A stretch of 64,000 nucleotides of DNA from the NCBI RefSeq assembly GCF_029227915.1, contig NC_079883.1, forward strand, positions 26,970,001 through 27,034,000, written 5' to 3'. The notes beneath the pieces were generated by a model that was not told the DNA's origin, did not search any database, and was given only the letters and a program-made list of their open reading frames with translations. Of the stretch, positions 26,601 to 38,598 are shown one piece after another; position 1 is the first letter of the stretch; each line of letters opens with the position of its first letter. The position numbers and the translations under genes are program-made. The stretch comes from Hydractinia symbiolongicarpus. Taxonomy: Eukaryota > Cnidaria > Hydrozoa > Anthoathecata > Hydractiniidae.

Positions 26601-27821
26601 AAACAGCCAAATCTATTGTTGAAAAATCTCCAAAAACAATGAATTTACAAAGGTGATCGTGACATCAGAACAATGTTTTTGAATACTCAAAGATCAAAAT
26701 CAACCAGCTGGGAAACCAGAGCCAGGCGAAAAAGTAATACTTTTGTAATCGATGACTAGAGGCACTTTATTTTGAAATATAGAATAGATTATATGTATAT
26801 CTTAATTTTTACTCGTTTTTTTTTTATGAAAAAAACCGGGAAAGAGGCAAAGGAAGCAAGGGTAAGGACGAACGGTGAAAGTGGAGATTTTAACCATGGG
26901 GATGAAGGATCTGCCCGTGGGTAATAATATCTCCCAAAAACCCCTCAACCAATTAGGGTTAAAGTTATTTTGATGACATGATCAACCTGTCTGTTCCAAA
27001 ACAAATGGTAAGACCCAGCTGTGGGTAACGTATCCAATTTGGATCCTGGTTGCCCCTTTTCAAGATGAAAGGCCTGAATGGCAAGGATGAAAGGCAATGA
27101 AATTATTTCCATAATTTTAAAAGTGCTATTGACGTCAGTCTAATGCATAGACGTCGTGGCAGAACGTCAGAATAATTAACAAATAAGACATATAACTATG
27201 TAAGCTAACTTCAAAGGAAAAGGAACACTTCCACTTTGCCTGTCACAGACAGACAAACTCTCTCTTCCTATTATTATAAGAGATTATTATTCGATATATC
27301 TATACAGAATCTACTCACTTCAAAGTTGGGCAAATGTTTTTCGGGTATTGGATGTTTAAAGGCAGTATTCGTCCTACTTTACTGTCTGAGCTTGGCATGG
27401 TGTTATTGTAACTTTAATTTGGTCCCTGTTCTTTCTTGTTAATTTGTTTCTCCAATAAGCATAATCTAGGATACTCTAAGCTGGATTTGAAATTTTCACT
27501 TGCTTATAAAAAAACATAACATGTTCACAATAATTAATACTGTGCAGGCAATCTGGTAGAGAAGGACGACAAATAGTTCTTAGGTTGAACCTTCTGATAT
27601 GAAGTCATTATTTTTTGTTGAAAATGAGTAAAAGTGTGAAATCCTTTGAAAAAAACACAAATTAACTAACAGTTTTTAACACTATTGGCAAAGTTTGTTC
27701 ACAATAGCTGACTTTGTTTATATGTTAAAAACAGATTTGCTCAGTAAGTTAGGAAAGATGTATTTTCCAAACAGTTTTAATTTTATGCCATACCATATAT
27801 TTTTAGTTCTATTAAGTAAAA
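23647..27821. other. Intergenic region between LBR and the sulfurtransferase pair
   Basis: No gene supported. This is the shared 5' side of LBR (minus) and the first sulfurtransferase (plus), so promoters of both should lie here, though no core element can be named with confidence. Short inverted segments (cagaaatggag ... ctccatttctg, about 24716-24775) and phrases rich in TTGCGG/GCGAAA (25490-25570) resemble small dispersed repeats also seen near 29.8, 30.5 and 37.7 kb. A hairpin-bearing repeat like that near 9.99 kb occurs at 26440-26500. Confidence 0.4.
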
Positions 27822-28863
27822 ATGGCAAACGTTGAACCACTAGTTAGTGCTGAATGGCTTAACGAAGAAATGAAGAAAAGTGACTGGAAGGATAAGTACA
27901 TACTATTAGATGCAACATGGGATTTGCCAATGTCAAAGCGAGATTTTATAACAGAGCACAAAACATGCCGCATTCCTAGTGCAAGATACTTCTCTCTACA
28001 AGAATGTCGAAACAAAGAAGTCTCACTGCCCAACACAATGCCTTCTCCTGTTCAATTTGAAAATTATGTTTCCAGTTTTAATGTTTCCTCAGATCACCAT
28101 GTCATTTTGTATGATAACAGTGAACGTTTTGGTCTGTTTTCAGCACCAAGAGTTTGGTGGTTATTTCAATTATTTGGACACACCAAAATTTCGATTTTGG
28201 ATGGTGGTTTGCCAAGATGGAAGATATTAGGATACTCAACAGCTAGTGGGAATTACTCTGAAGAAGAAAACGTTCCAGGTAAAAGATTTTACTTACAGTG
28301 TAGTACCATTGATAATTTCCTGTAACAGTAGAACCAATTTTTATATTTTCTGTAGCTAAAAATGTGATTGAGTTGCAATGAATTTATTAACTTTTTACCT
28401 TTTACTCTTTGTAGCAGCAAAGTCGACTTTTAAAGCAAATTTTCAACCCCAACTTGTAAAAGACCTTGCATTTATGAAAGAAAATATTAAAAAAGACTCC
28501 CCAACTCAAGTAATGGATGCAAGACCAAATGGCCGATTTATTGGTGTAGCACCTGAACCTAATCCGAAAATACCAAGTGGTCACATGCCAAAAGCTGTCA
28601 ATTTGCCATTCTTCGATTGTTTTGATCGTGAGAATAATGTTATGCTGTCACCTGAGGCTATTGAGAAGTATGTAAAAAGTTGTGGTGTGCAGCTTGATAA
28701 AGATGTGGTTGCAACTTGTGGAGGTGGGGTTACAGCCTGTGTTTTGAGCTTTGCTAGTTTTCGTGTTACGGGAAAAGTTGTGCCTGTGTTTGATGGCTCT
28801 TGGTTTGAATGGCAATTGAATACCCCAAATGAATTGCAAATTCGAGAAGAAAAGAAGGAATGA
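27822..28863 (+). CDS. MPST: 3-mercaptopyruvate/thiosulfate sulfurtransferase, copy 1
   Basis: Double-rhodanese enzyme moving sulfur from mercaptopyruvate or thiosulfate to an acceptor (cysteine catabolism, H2S, cyanide detoxification). Exons 27822-28278 and 28415-28863 join at codon 153, giving 301 residues, close to the usual 297. The N-terminal inactive rhodanese domain contains LFSAPRVWWLFQLFGH and ILDGGLPRW. The C-terminal domain has MDARPNGRF (substrate-binding arginines), PSGHMPKAVNLPF, and the catalytic loop C254-G-G-G-V-T-A-C, then FDGSWFEWQ. In mercaptopyruvate sulfurtransferases the loop is normally CGSGVTAC; here Ser is Gly (residue 256). The usual HIPGA motif of the N-terminal domain reads RIPSA (residues 50-54). 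No obvious mitochondrial presequence. AATAAA lies about 20 bp after the stop. Near-identical tandem partner at 30.9 kb. Confidence 0.93.
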
Positions 28864-30911
28864 TTTTTTTGATAGCCAATGAAATAAAACATGTGATGTT
28901 ATAATTATTCATTTTAATTTATTTTTGTTATTGTTGTTGTTATTTTTTGGAATGCTGGTAGTTGTGTGAGGTCATTAAATGTATAACGTTCAGATCAATT
29001 AAATTTCATGAAAAATCTTTTGAAGTGTAGTCAATCATATTTTAAGTAAAAAGAAAAAAATTTCTTCAAATAATTCTTCATTTAAAGAGTAAATTTTTAT
29101 AGCCAGTAAACATAGACTATTAATTTCCAGTGACTTTTTTTAACTACCGTAATTAACCTAATTTAATGCGCCCAAAAAAATAAGTTCAGACGAACATTAT
29201 TTAGAATAGAAGCTAATGATAGTGGCTGCAACTTGTTAATCATCCATAAGTTTTTTTTCGGTCAAATACACTACTCATATTTTTTTCTGAAAGAATTCAT
29301 TATTTACATTTAAGGATCACTATAAAGTGCATACTAAATTTGGTACGTTGAAAATTATCTCTGAATAGGAGGATAAGCGTTTAATTATTAGAGTAATACA
29401 GTACTTTCATTCAGGTGCACACGAAGTTTTGGGGCGGACTAAATTAGGATAATGACAGTATTCACGGGTGCTCAATACAATGGGAAAGGGACAAAATTTT
29501 TGGAGCACTGGGGTCAAGTCATAACCTCTCCCTTCCACAAGCACCTAAGGACTTTACGTGAACTAGTTATTCCTTTGCACTGATGTAATATTTAATTTTT
29601 TGTATTTTAATATTTAATTTAGAATAAAAATTTGCATTGAAAAGCATTGTTGCTTTGTTATTTGTTCCAAAAAATCATATTCATTATATTCAGTTTACGA
29701 AACATTTGTTTGTGTAAGGAACACACAGGTATATATAGACCGATGTACTTTAAAAGGAACTTTAGCAGGTTAATTTCACCGCAAAAATTTTTGCGTTTTG
29801 CGAGGAAAAAATTTCCAGTTATGCGAAATTAGAAGTTTTTGAAATTAGAATATTTGCGGTTTTACACATTTTTGATTTCCGCCGGCGAAGGCGGAATCTT
29901 TAATATCGCCCGGGAAGATAGAGAGAGAGATAGATAGATAGATAGAGACAGCCCAGAGCCTGGACGCCTAAAACTTATCCAGGCTAAAGCTTAAATCCTC
30001 GTTTTGACAGATTTTTTTCTGAGAACGAGGCTAAAATAAGTTTTAAGCTAATAAGAATCCTAACAGTGCAACAAATTGTTTTATTATCCAATGAACATTA
30101 CTTTATTTTAAAGTTTATAATCGAAAGTTAAAGCTCGTGCAGTGTAGCATAATGAAGATCGTCTTATAATGCGCAATCCTTGATGTTATATAATTACGTC
30201 ATTTCCTTCTGTACTACAATTTTGTAAGCACGTAGACTAAAGCTATATTCAGCAGAACTAATTAATTATCAATGAATTTTAATTTGAAAAGGAATTGTTG
30301 AGGCTGGATATTTTTGGTGAAAGATAATGTATTATAGCTATAAAATCGTGACATGTATGTCACGATTTTATATCTTTTTCAGATTATTGCTAATGGCGGA
30401 AATATTTAAGCCGCAAGGCTTCTTGTTCCCTTTTATTTCGACTAGTCTTTTATAGATTTTATTTTATAAAACATATTCTCTAAAACAATTTCTAATTAAA
30501 ACATTTTGCGGGTAAAAACCTTTTTTGTTTACGACTGACTTTAACTTTTGCGGTAATAACTTTGCGAATTTCCAAACCTCTGTTTCTTATTACACATAAA
30601 ATGAATTTTATCCTCAGCAATTCTGGTACCCATTCAATACTTATTCCATGTAGAACAACATTAAAAGCTTATCTACACAGCTTTGTGGCAAAAAATTTTT
30701 GTGACTTATATCCCCTTGTACCGGTTATAAAGTCATTTACGCATATAGAAATAACAAACAAACATTTAAATTAATGTTTTGTGAATTAGCTGGGTTCAAA
30801 GAAACATTTCTCTTGTCTATACGTTATCACTAGTTAGAATTTATATGTTATATCGACATGTGGAAATTTCTTACTTTAGCACTATTTACCTATCACCATT
30901 TTAAATAAAAA
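28864..30911. other. Spacer between the two sulfurtransferase copies
   Basis: No gene supported. Contains a GC-rich hairpin TTCCGCCGGCGAAGGCGGAA (about 29877-29896), a GA/GATA microsatellite (about 29919-29947), TTGCG-rich dispersed repeat phrases (29780-29860, 30500-30570) and a near-perfect inverted repeat at 30340-30371. The spacer is not a copy of the region upstream of copy 1, so the duplication unit is close to the gene itself. Confidence 0.4.
30340..30371. repeat. Perfect 14-bp-stem inverted repeat
   Basis: ATAAAATCGTGACA and TGTCACGATTTTAT are exact reverse complements separated by four bases (TGTA). It could be a MITE relic or a palindromic footprint; nothing links it to the neighbouring genes. 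Confidence 0.7.
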
Positions 30912-32370
30912 ATGGCAAACGTTGAACCACTGGTTAGTACTGAATGGCTTAACGAAGAAATGAAGAAAAGTGACTGGAAGGATAAATACATACTATTAGA
31001 TGCAACATGGGATTTGCCAATGTCAAAGCGAGATTTTATAACAGAGCACAAAACATGCCGCATTCCTAGTGCAAGATACTTCTCTCTACAAGAATGTCGA
31101 AACAAAGAAGTCTCACTGCCTAACACAATGCCTTCTCCTGTTCAATTTGAAAATTATGTTTCCAGTTTAAAAGTTTCCTCAGATCACCATGTTATCTTGT
31201 ATGATAACAGTGAACGTTTTGGTCTGTTTTCAGCACCAAGAGTTTGGTGGTTATTTCAATTATTTGGACACACCAAAATTTCGATTTTGGATGGTGGTTT
31301 GCCAAGATGGAAGAAATTAGGATACTCAACAGCTAGTGGGGATTACTCTGAAGAAGAAAACGTTCCAGGTAATAGATTTTACTTCTGTGATAAAATTAGG
31401 GATATTTGGACTTTAAATTAATTGCAGTTTACAAAGGTATTTGCGAATTTGGTAAATCTTTGTAAGATGTTCGCAAGACAATGAACCATATTGTAGCCTT
31501 GCGAGGTATTAAAAAATAAATATTTGTAAGATTTCCACTCGCAAACAAACGATGTTTTGCTTGGAAAAAAAGTCTTCCCTTTCTTTACTTTCATATCAGT
31601 AAATAATTTTTATAATCAACTAAATTTTTTTAATTTACTATCGATTGTTAATAGCAAAATTTTGAAATTTCAGACTCAAAATTATAAGCGTAATATTCTA
31701 GTTTTTATTATTATTTTTATTTGTTAGATTGCTTAGATTTTGACCTAAATATCAGCCCTTACCTTTCATTTATTTTAAACTAATTGGAGATAGCAAAAGC
31801 GTTCTGATTTGTTTCTCTAGCCTATTTATTAAATTTATAAATAAATATATTTATATTTTTTGTAGCTAAAAATATGAGTGAGTTGAAATGAATTTATTAA
31901 CTTTTTACCTTTTACTCTTTTTAGCAGCAAAGTCGACTTTTAAAGCAAATTTTCAACCCCAACTTGTAAAAGACCTTGCATTTATGAAAGAAAATATTAA
32001 AAAAGATTCCCCAACTCAAGTAATGGATGCAAGAACAAATGGTCGATTTATTGGTGTTGCACCTGAACCTAATCCGAAAATACCAAGTGGTCACATGCCA
32101 AAAGCTGTCAATTTGCCATATTTTGGATGTTTTGATCGTGAGAATAATGTCATGCTTTCAAAGGAAGCCATTGAAAAGTATATAAAGAATAGCGGTGTGC
32201 AGCTTGATAAAGATGTGGTTGCCTCCTGCGGAAGTGGTATTACAGCCTGTGTTTTGAGCTTTGCTAGTTTTCGTGTTACGGGAAAAGTTGTGCCTGTGTT
32301 CGACGGCTCTTGGACTGAATGGCAACTGAATACTTCGAATAAGTTGCAGATTCGAGAAGAAAAAGTGTGA
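30912..32370 (+). CDS. MPST: 3-mercaptopyruvate/thiosulfate sulfurtransferase, copy 2
   Basis: Tandem duplicate of the gene at 27.8 kb, same strand and same exon structure: 30912-31368 and 31925-32370, intron at codon 153, 300 residues. Exon 1 is almost identical to copy 1. Exon 2 differs mainly around the active site and C-terminus: the loop here is C254-G-S-G-I-T-A-C, the form expected for mercaptopyruvate sulfurtransferase. MDARTNGRF, GHMPKAVNLPY and FDGSWTEWQ are kept. Like copy 1 it has RIPSA instead of HIPGA in the N-terminal domain. Its intron is about 420 bp longer than that of copy 1, whereas the last roughly 85 bp of the intron are conserved between copies. The final codons and 3' flank are duplicated again downstream at 33031. 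Confidence 0.93.
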
Positions 32371-32512
32371 CAGTGGTATGAATACAATATATACACGTTG
32401 TTTATTTCATAAGAAAACCGTTTTTTGACCTGAGCCTCAATTTTCTTAGCAAAATGCGTTAATATATAGGCTGAAATTTTCTTAAATTTTTTCTTAATTT
32501 TTCTTCGTTTAT

Positions 32513-32694
32513 CTTCTTCTCTATAATAATAGCCGTCGTCTGTCTGTCTCTGCGCGGACCCCCCGCTGAGTTAGAAAATGATGTTTCGGAAACACGAATA
32601 TCAAATGCGATATATTTTTATCCAATTTGCTGCGACAGGTAAATATAAAGGACGGGCGAACCCGTAGATTTTTCCACGGGGTAACGACTAGTCT
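32513..32694 (+). mobile_element. Non-autonomous Helitron-like element
   Basis: Starts TCTCTATAATAATAGCCGTC and ends CCCGTAGATTTTTCCACGGG followed by GTAACGACTAG. The 20-nt terminal hairpin followed within about 7 nt by CTAG is the Helitron 3' signature. Its interior differs from the other copies, but the 5' and 3' ends are shared. Directly followed, head to tail, by a second element. Confidence 0.8.
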
Positions 32695-32824
32695 ATATTA
32701 TAATGCCCGTATACGTTTGTCTGACACGCAAAATGCTAGCTTAGCTGTGCAAGTAGCGAGACGCACGCTGTGCGGTATAGAAAGGACGGGTGAACCGTGG
32801 ATTTTTCCACGGGCTAACGACTAG
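32695..32824 (+). mobile_element. Non-autonomous Helitron-like element, tandem to the previous
   Basis: Starts TCTATATTATAATGCCCGTA immediately after the CTAG of the preceding element. It carries CAAGTAGCGAGACGCACGC and GGACGGGTGAAC, and ends with the hairpin CCGTGGATTTTTCCACGGGC and CTAACGACTAG before a T run. About 130 bp, non-coding. Confidence 0.8.
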
Positions 32825-33415
32825 TTTTTTTATAAATAGCTACGATATTTTATCAACAGCTGCAAATAACATTTTTATTAAAGAAGAAAATACTTCTTTT
32901 GTTATTTTTAGGATAAAACTTTTTTGGGATTTTCCTTAAAAAAAAAACCCGTGTATATCCAATTCTTCTGATTTTATAACATGTATTTTTGAACTTGTCC
33001 CGTTGTCGACAAAGTATATAGTTGTATTTTACTTCGAATAAGTTGCAGATTCGAGAAGAAAAAGTGTGACAGTGGTATGAATACAATATATACACGTTGT
33101 TTATTTCATAAGAAAACCGTTTTTTGACCTGAGCCTCAATTTTCTTAGCAAAATGCGTTAATATATAGGCTGAAATTTTCTTAAATTTTTTCTTAATTTT
33201 TCTTCGTTTATCTTCTATATAAATAGCTACGATATTTTATCAACAGCTGTAAACAACATTTTTATTGAAGAAGAAAAGACTTCTTTTGTTATTTTTAGGA
33301 TAAAACATTTTTGGGATTTCCTTTAAAAAAAAACCCGTGTATATCCAATTCTTCTGATTTTATAACATGTATTTTGAACTTATCCCGTTGTCGACAAAGT
33401 ATATAGTTGTATTTT

Positions 33416-36400
33416 ATACAAGTCTATCCTTTTTACTCAAAACAATACACCGCCATATATGTTGCGTGACTCATCGCCACCTGAGTCGTTTTTCCCGCAT
33501 ATGATGATATACTGACGACACAGTCAGTACGTCGTCATAGTGGTAGCACATCATGCACAGAAAAAAAACCCGGTACATATGATCGACTTGTTTTCTTGAG
33601 TTGAAATTTACATAATCTAAATTGTAAGTGCTGGGCATATTAGAAGTGCGTTCGATAGACACTGCACGTTCGATAAACACTGCACCTAGCACCATGCTGG
33701 TACTGGCTGTTCGCTTTAAAATATATTTTTGTAAAGTTGCACGTTTCGATCTGCTTCAAAAGCACAGATAGGGGGGACTACTCAGAAAAAGTATACTAAC
33801 TTTCGTTGATCATAAAATCGCCCAATATTTTCAAAAAAAGGCTTAATTTTCATTGACACATCATATAAAGACATCTTCCTCCAAGAATACACGTATGCAA
33901 TCTACCCAGAAATACTGACGACGTAAATTTATCACTTGCAATCTTTGATCGAGGCATAAAAACTTAAAATATTGCTAGGGGAATAAAGTGTGACGAAAAT
34001 TTTTAGCGAAACTGTTGTTGCCATTGGCAGGTCTAAAAGAATTTTTTTGGGACAATTATTTTTGTGATTGAGCAAACTGCAAAATGCTGTCATTAAGGTT
34101 TGGTTTTTTTATCAAAAAGGTAAATTGCAAATTTTGTTTCTAACGTTGCAGATTGTTGGTTTGCAGCATGAATAAGTTCAGATATGGAATTTTTTAAACC
34201 TGATAAGCATATTCCCAGAATTGCTGAATCCTTTTGATGTGTTTCTTCTTCTGTAACGTATTTTTACTATTTTCTAATACACCGCAAATTAATTAACACC
34301 ACTATACTGTCTGAAATTTATGCATACTTATACTCAGTTTTTAATTTGTTTCTCAACTAAGCATAACATAAGGATAAAGCTTGTTCTCCTGGCCTGTCGA
34401 TTTTTTACAAAGCTTGTTCTCCTGGCCTGTCGATTTTTTACTTGTTTATAAAAAAACATGTAAGTGGTCTTTTAGAAGAGAGAACGTGCGATGGGATGTT
34501 TGTAGCTGTAAAACCTAAAAAAAAAATTACCTATCACAAAACTGCTAACCAAAAATTAAGCAACAGTGGACGCAATTTCAAAAAAATTACGCTTAATAAC
34601 GAATGTTGGAAAAAAGTTATCCCTTAAACGAATATTAGTTGAAAAAAGTTGCAACTATGACAGCCACTTCACACATGAGTAGGAGTTGTCAGACTATTTT
34701 GGCGCAGTGGTACGCTAAAATTATTTGAGTTAGCAAATACTCGGGTTGCTGGGAGTTTATGATCACAAAACATTCGATGTTTCAAGAATTATTATTACGA
34801 AGAAACAACAACATATTTTTTATACAGTTTTTTTTGCTATTTCTATTATAAATATTAGATTCTAAATACTTCTAAATATTAAAATTCTCAGTTTTTGCAA
34901 TTTTTTTAAAAAAACTTATCTTACTTCTGACTTAACTTTGTGGATGTTATAAAAAAAATACTCGCGAAATATAATAGTTAAATGATAGATTTCACAAGTG
35001 ATATTGACATTAGTTTTATACTCTACAAAAAATTATCCAGTTACAATAAAAACATGGGTTAAATAATACGAAATGCAGAACATAAAAAAGAAATATTAAA
35101 AAACTCATTTAAAAAATTCATTACAGCGAACCTTAGGATGAGATTGTTAGAAATATATTGCACGTAACATAATGTCACAGAAGTTCATGTAAATAAAAGT
35201 CATACCCACTGGTCTCTATATAAAAACTTTAAACAGCCTATAAAATACATAAAATATTGAAGTGAGCAACAAAGTTTGCAGTAAAACATTTTAATGATTT
35301 AATTTAATCCACAATTTTGCAGCTTTTAGATGATGGTTAGCTGTGATGTGGCGCATGCGTATTCACTACGGTGGCCAGATTTAAGATTTTAGGACAATTT
35401 GAGGTCAAAATACAGAAGAAAACATTGAAAATGTATACCACAATTTAGGGAATTTGCCCAAAAATATTAAAAAGAAATAATGAATGCTCAAGCATTTCCT
35501 TCTTGCATTAAAAGTTCCCTTATTTGACACATTTCACAGTAATTTTATTCATCAGCGGAAAAATTGTAGTGAAGCTGGGTAATAGACTAAGAAATGAAAA
35601 TAAGGAACAACGATTGATGTGTTAACCCTTGAGATAACACAGGTCAACTAGCTAACTAGCTAACTAGCTCGATATAGCTTCATAGATTCATTTCACAACT
35701 GGCAAAGCTGTCTAGTATATGACACTGGTGTTACATCATACAGAGGGCTGTAGTCTGTACCTTATATTGACAAGTAATAATGTTGGTTTGTTTACAAACT
35801 TTCGGTCAAATGCGTATTTTGTCCAGGTAATACTGACTTACAAGATCTTGTTGAGAAGAAAATGAAAAATATAAAAATGTGTCATTTTAGTGAAGCAAAA
35901 GAAATGTTAATGCTTTTATGGAGACAAATGAAATAAAACAAGTAATGTCCTCCTCTTTCTCTGTAAATAAAAGTTCTGAATGTCCAATCGTTGTTGAAGA
36001 TGATGGAAAACTTTGCAATTGTTATTAATATCAGTAAAGGTTTCCCTGTTCACTACTGTGAAGTACCATGCTTTCAAAGCGAGTATAAAATGGTGTTATT
36101 ATTTATGTTAAACATGTGTAAATTCTTTAAGAGATGCTAATCACACCATACATGCAAACATTAACATTTCGGACCAGTCTTTCGTGGTTTCTGTTGTTGA
36201 ACAATTGAGAAGAAATCGTGGTGCACATAAGTATTTTCAAGAAGACGCATAACAAAGAATCGCTTGAAAGTTCGCGAGAAAATCAGAAAACTGGGCCCGA
36301 GTCTGTTTTTCTTTTAAAAAGCGCGACCCCCTGTTTTGAATTAGTAGAAACGCGATTGGTCTGAAAAAAAACACTGCGGAACGTAGTTGGTCAATTGATT
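33416..36400. other. Intergenic, repeat-bearing
   Basis: No gene supported. A 33-bp unit (AAAGCTTGTTCTCCTGGCCT...) is doubled at about 34377-34441. The surrounding phrase (TTAATTTGTTTCTC...AAGCATAA ... cttgtttataaaaaaacatg) is a diverged copy of 27438-27520, so both belong to a dispersed repeat. A short CTAACTAG repeat lies at about 35646-35670. Nothing else recognised. Confidence 0.4.
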
Positions 36401-36408
36401 TTATTATT

Positions 36409-37110
36409 TTGCACATGTTCAAAACTCAGCAAGCGAAAACTTTCCTTTCAAAATGGCTAGCAGAGGCAGCGCACATGTGGATTATAAAGCCACGAATGAA
36501 AAGTCAACTGCTAATGAATGGAAGATGGTTACTTGACAACAACAAAAGAAAAGAAAGGCTAGCTTCTATCAAATATATTGACTTCCCCATTGATTTTTTT
36601 CGTTTCTTATTTCAGGGAAAGTGTAAAATTGAGGGCAGGGGTGTTTTATCTTATGGTCAAAATGGTAGCTCAGAATGTCATTGCATTCTCTGTCATGGAA
36701 GATTGTAAACCTTATTGGATGAAGTGTTTCGTTATATGAAGAAGGCGTACTTACAAACCATAGTGATAGTGAATTTATTGGGTCGGATCCAAGTTTCCGT
36801 CAACATTCCATCATACTTTACATACATGCTTTTAAGTCGGCTTGATAGCCTGGGAACGTTGTCACAAAAATACCTTTGGTAACCTAATTGTAGAAGGTGA
36901 CAAATTTCAGAAACAAAATAAGTCTTCTCTTTTATATGAAATACAATCTAAGGTTAGTGTCAGTAAAAAACAATTGACTCATATTTCTACTTCTAAGAAA
37001 GTAACAACATTCAAAGGAGAAAATTACACAAAGGTTAAGAGAGAACAATACGCTACTAAGGAAAATGTTAAATCTAGAAAAAGAAAGCAGCGTAAGGTAC
37101 GCAATTAAAA
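36409..37110 (+). other. Unrecognised open frames upstream of the Helitron remnant
   Basis: Two plus-strand frames, 36409-36708 (99 codons) and 36842-37108 (88 codons, Lys-rich: KVKREQYATKENVKSRKRKQ), precede the Helitron-like remnant. Neither shows a motif I can name. Their lysine/arginine-rich content and position suggest parts of the same decayed element. Not supported as host genes. Confidence 0.25.
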
Positions 37111-37379
37111 AATAAGCAAATATAATTAAAAAGAAAAGAGCACTATGCAGATGAATGTGAAATAATTAAGGTAAACAAAAAAGCACTGTGCTATAAATTC
37201 TGAAAACATAAAAGTCATAAAAGTTACGAGAGTAATCGTGACAATATACTTTTAAAAAAGATTATTTTGCGATAAATAGCTAGAAATTCAAAGACTTTTA
37301 AGCACAAGAAAAGCAAGGCCCTGAGATAGGCGGATATTTAGCTTCAAAAATATGATTAGGAAGGACTATAGGAAGGATT

Positions 37380-37745
37380 ATATTTGTGGGGTATACAATA
37401 GGTGCAAACGATCTGTTTTGAAGTTTCATACAGTATGATATTACAGATTTGAAAAATTTCTATTTTTTTTGTTTTGTTTCAAGTTACTATGTCTGTGTAA
37501 CTTGCCATAACAAGTTAAAAACTAAAAACTCCGAAAATGTCATGTCAGGCTGTTTCAAATAGGTTAGAGATTTTTGACTTTTCCTCTGGGTATCCACTAT
37601 TAAGAAAACTTGAACGAGTTTTGATTGCACAAAGGTTATTGTTCAAAAAAGTTCAAACCCAAAAGGGGCGATCTATAATGTACCTAAAGAAAATAGTGAT
37701 ATATTTTCGCGGGCAGAAAATTTCGCGTATCAAAAAAAACATAAC
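37380..37745 (+). pseudogene. Autonomous Helitron polyprotein remnant (N-terminal region)
   Basis: Plus-strand readings in shifting frames include a Cys-containing stretch 'KDYICGVYNRCKRSVLKF' (about 37376-37430), then 'CHNKLKTKNSENVMS' and CQAVSNRLEIFDFSSGYPLL followed by RKLERVLIAQRLLFKKVQ and GRSIMY (37537-37690). This pattern (Cys-x2-Cys pairs, 'LS..NgLe..d.p..L..L..lE..LIa....F..i..l..G')matches the region upstream of the Rep/helicase in animal Helitrons. Frameshifts and missing helicase show decay. It may be related to the short Helitron-like elements of this window, but shared ends were not found. Confidence 0.55.
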
Positions 37746-38339
37746 CTTGTTTCCAGGACTTTTCTCTTTGACAGAAATATGACAGGACTTGTTGCGTAAA
37801 AAGAGATTTGTATCATATTAATTTCTGGTGTGTAGACTTGTTATTAACGACGACTAGAATCTCAAATTTTGTTTTCTAAACTAACAAGATTTATACAGAA
37901 CGTAATATATATACAAATATGTATGTCTCGTTTATTCAGTTTTCGACAAGTCTCTCCTTTGTGTTGTGGATGCTATGTTAAGTTTTAAGTGTAGAAAGTG
38001 ATATTTTTTCACCTAGTAAACAAGCAAAACATGTAAAAAACAAAAATGGCAGAGCGAAAACGAGAAAGTAACGGTTTAGCATGCCCCCACAGTACAGCAA
38101 GTCGACGGTGTATCAACATGGCACAAGATGTATTGCGAAAACTCTGATTGGTGACCGGACGTTCACGGCTCCACGACTGGAGAGTGGGATGAAGAAAGCA
38201 TGTTCAGTGCGAACAAAGTAAAGTGTTCTCCATAAAGCTGGGTACTCCAACTTGCAGTGGCGGAAGAAAAGGTTACTTATGGCGAGAGATCTCAAGAAGA
38301 GAGTGTATTTTAGCAGAAAAGTTAAACGCTGAAACTTAA

Positions 38340-38598
38340 GAATAGAATTTTGGATCCGAAAGCACATGAATTGCGTAAAAAGATAGAAGGCCTTAGCCTT
38401 CACTGTGCTGCTAAGGAATAAAGAAAACGTGCAGTTAATGGAAATTTTATGGTGGGAATTTTTCACAACAACGAAGTTGTGCTGTGCAACCAATACTTTG
38501 GCCCCCTTACTGGTGCAAAAATGGCTGAAATTGTGAACAGATCATTTACAGACCCCAAACGAAAACGGATACTCACGGACGATCACCCTATGATCTAA
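38340..38598 (+). pseudogene. Transposase-like remnant
   Basis: One plus-strand frame reads NRILDPKAHELRKKIEGLSL, a stop (38419-38421), then VNGNFMVGIFHNNEVVLCNQ YFGPLTGAKMAEIVNRSF and ...RILTDDHP before a final stop at 38596. The 'g.v.c..Y.g.ltG...a.iv...F' plus 'iL.Dd.P' pattern recalls DDE transposases of DNA elements. In-frame stop and abrupt end indicate decay. Family not determined. Confidence 0.35.

Larger units (their letters stand above)
32332..33415 (+). repeat. Tandem duplication of the copy-2 3' end (two units)
   Basis: Unit A runs 32332-33030 and unit B 33031-33415. Both start ACTTCGAATAAGTTGCAGAT, the last codons of the sulfurtransferase, and end GTATATAGTTGTATTTT. They align almost base for base once about 312 bp (roughly 32513-32824) present only in unit A are removed; that extra block is two Helitron-like elements. 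Unit B therefore holds an orphan C-terminal fragment of the enzyme with no start. Confidence 0.9.

Noticed and set aside
28402-28892. Minus-strand frames over the sulfurtransferase exon 2
   Set aside because: Antisense shadows; the same frames recur opposite copy 2.
32627-32824. 65-codon plus-strand frame MLRQVNIKDGRTRRFFHGVT
   Set aside because: It runs through two Helitron-like elements and their junction; no coding signature.
33031-33415. A third sulfurtransferase gene
   Set aside because: Only the last few codons and the 3' flank are duplicated; no exon 1 or active site is present.
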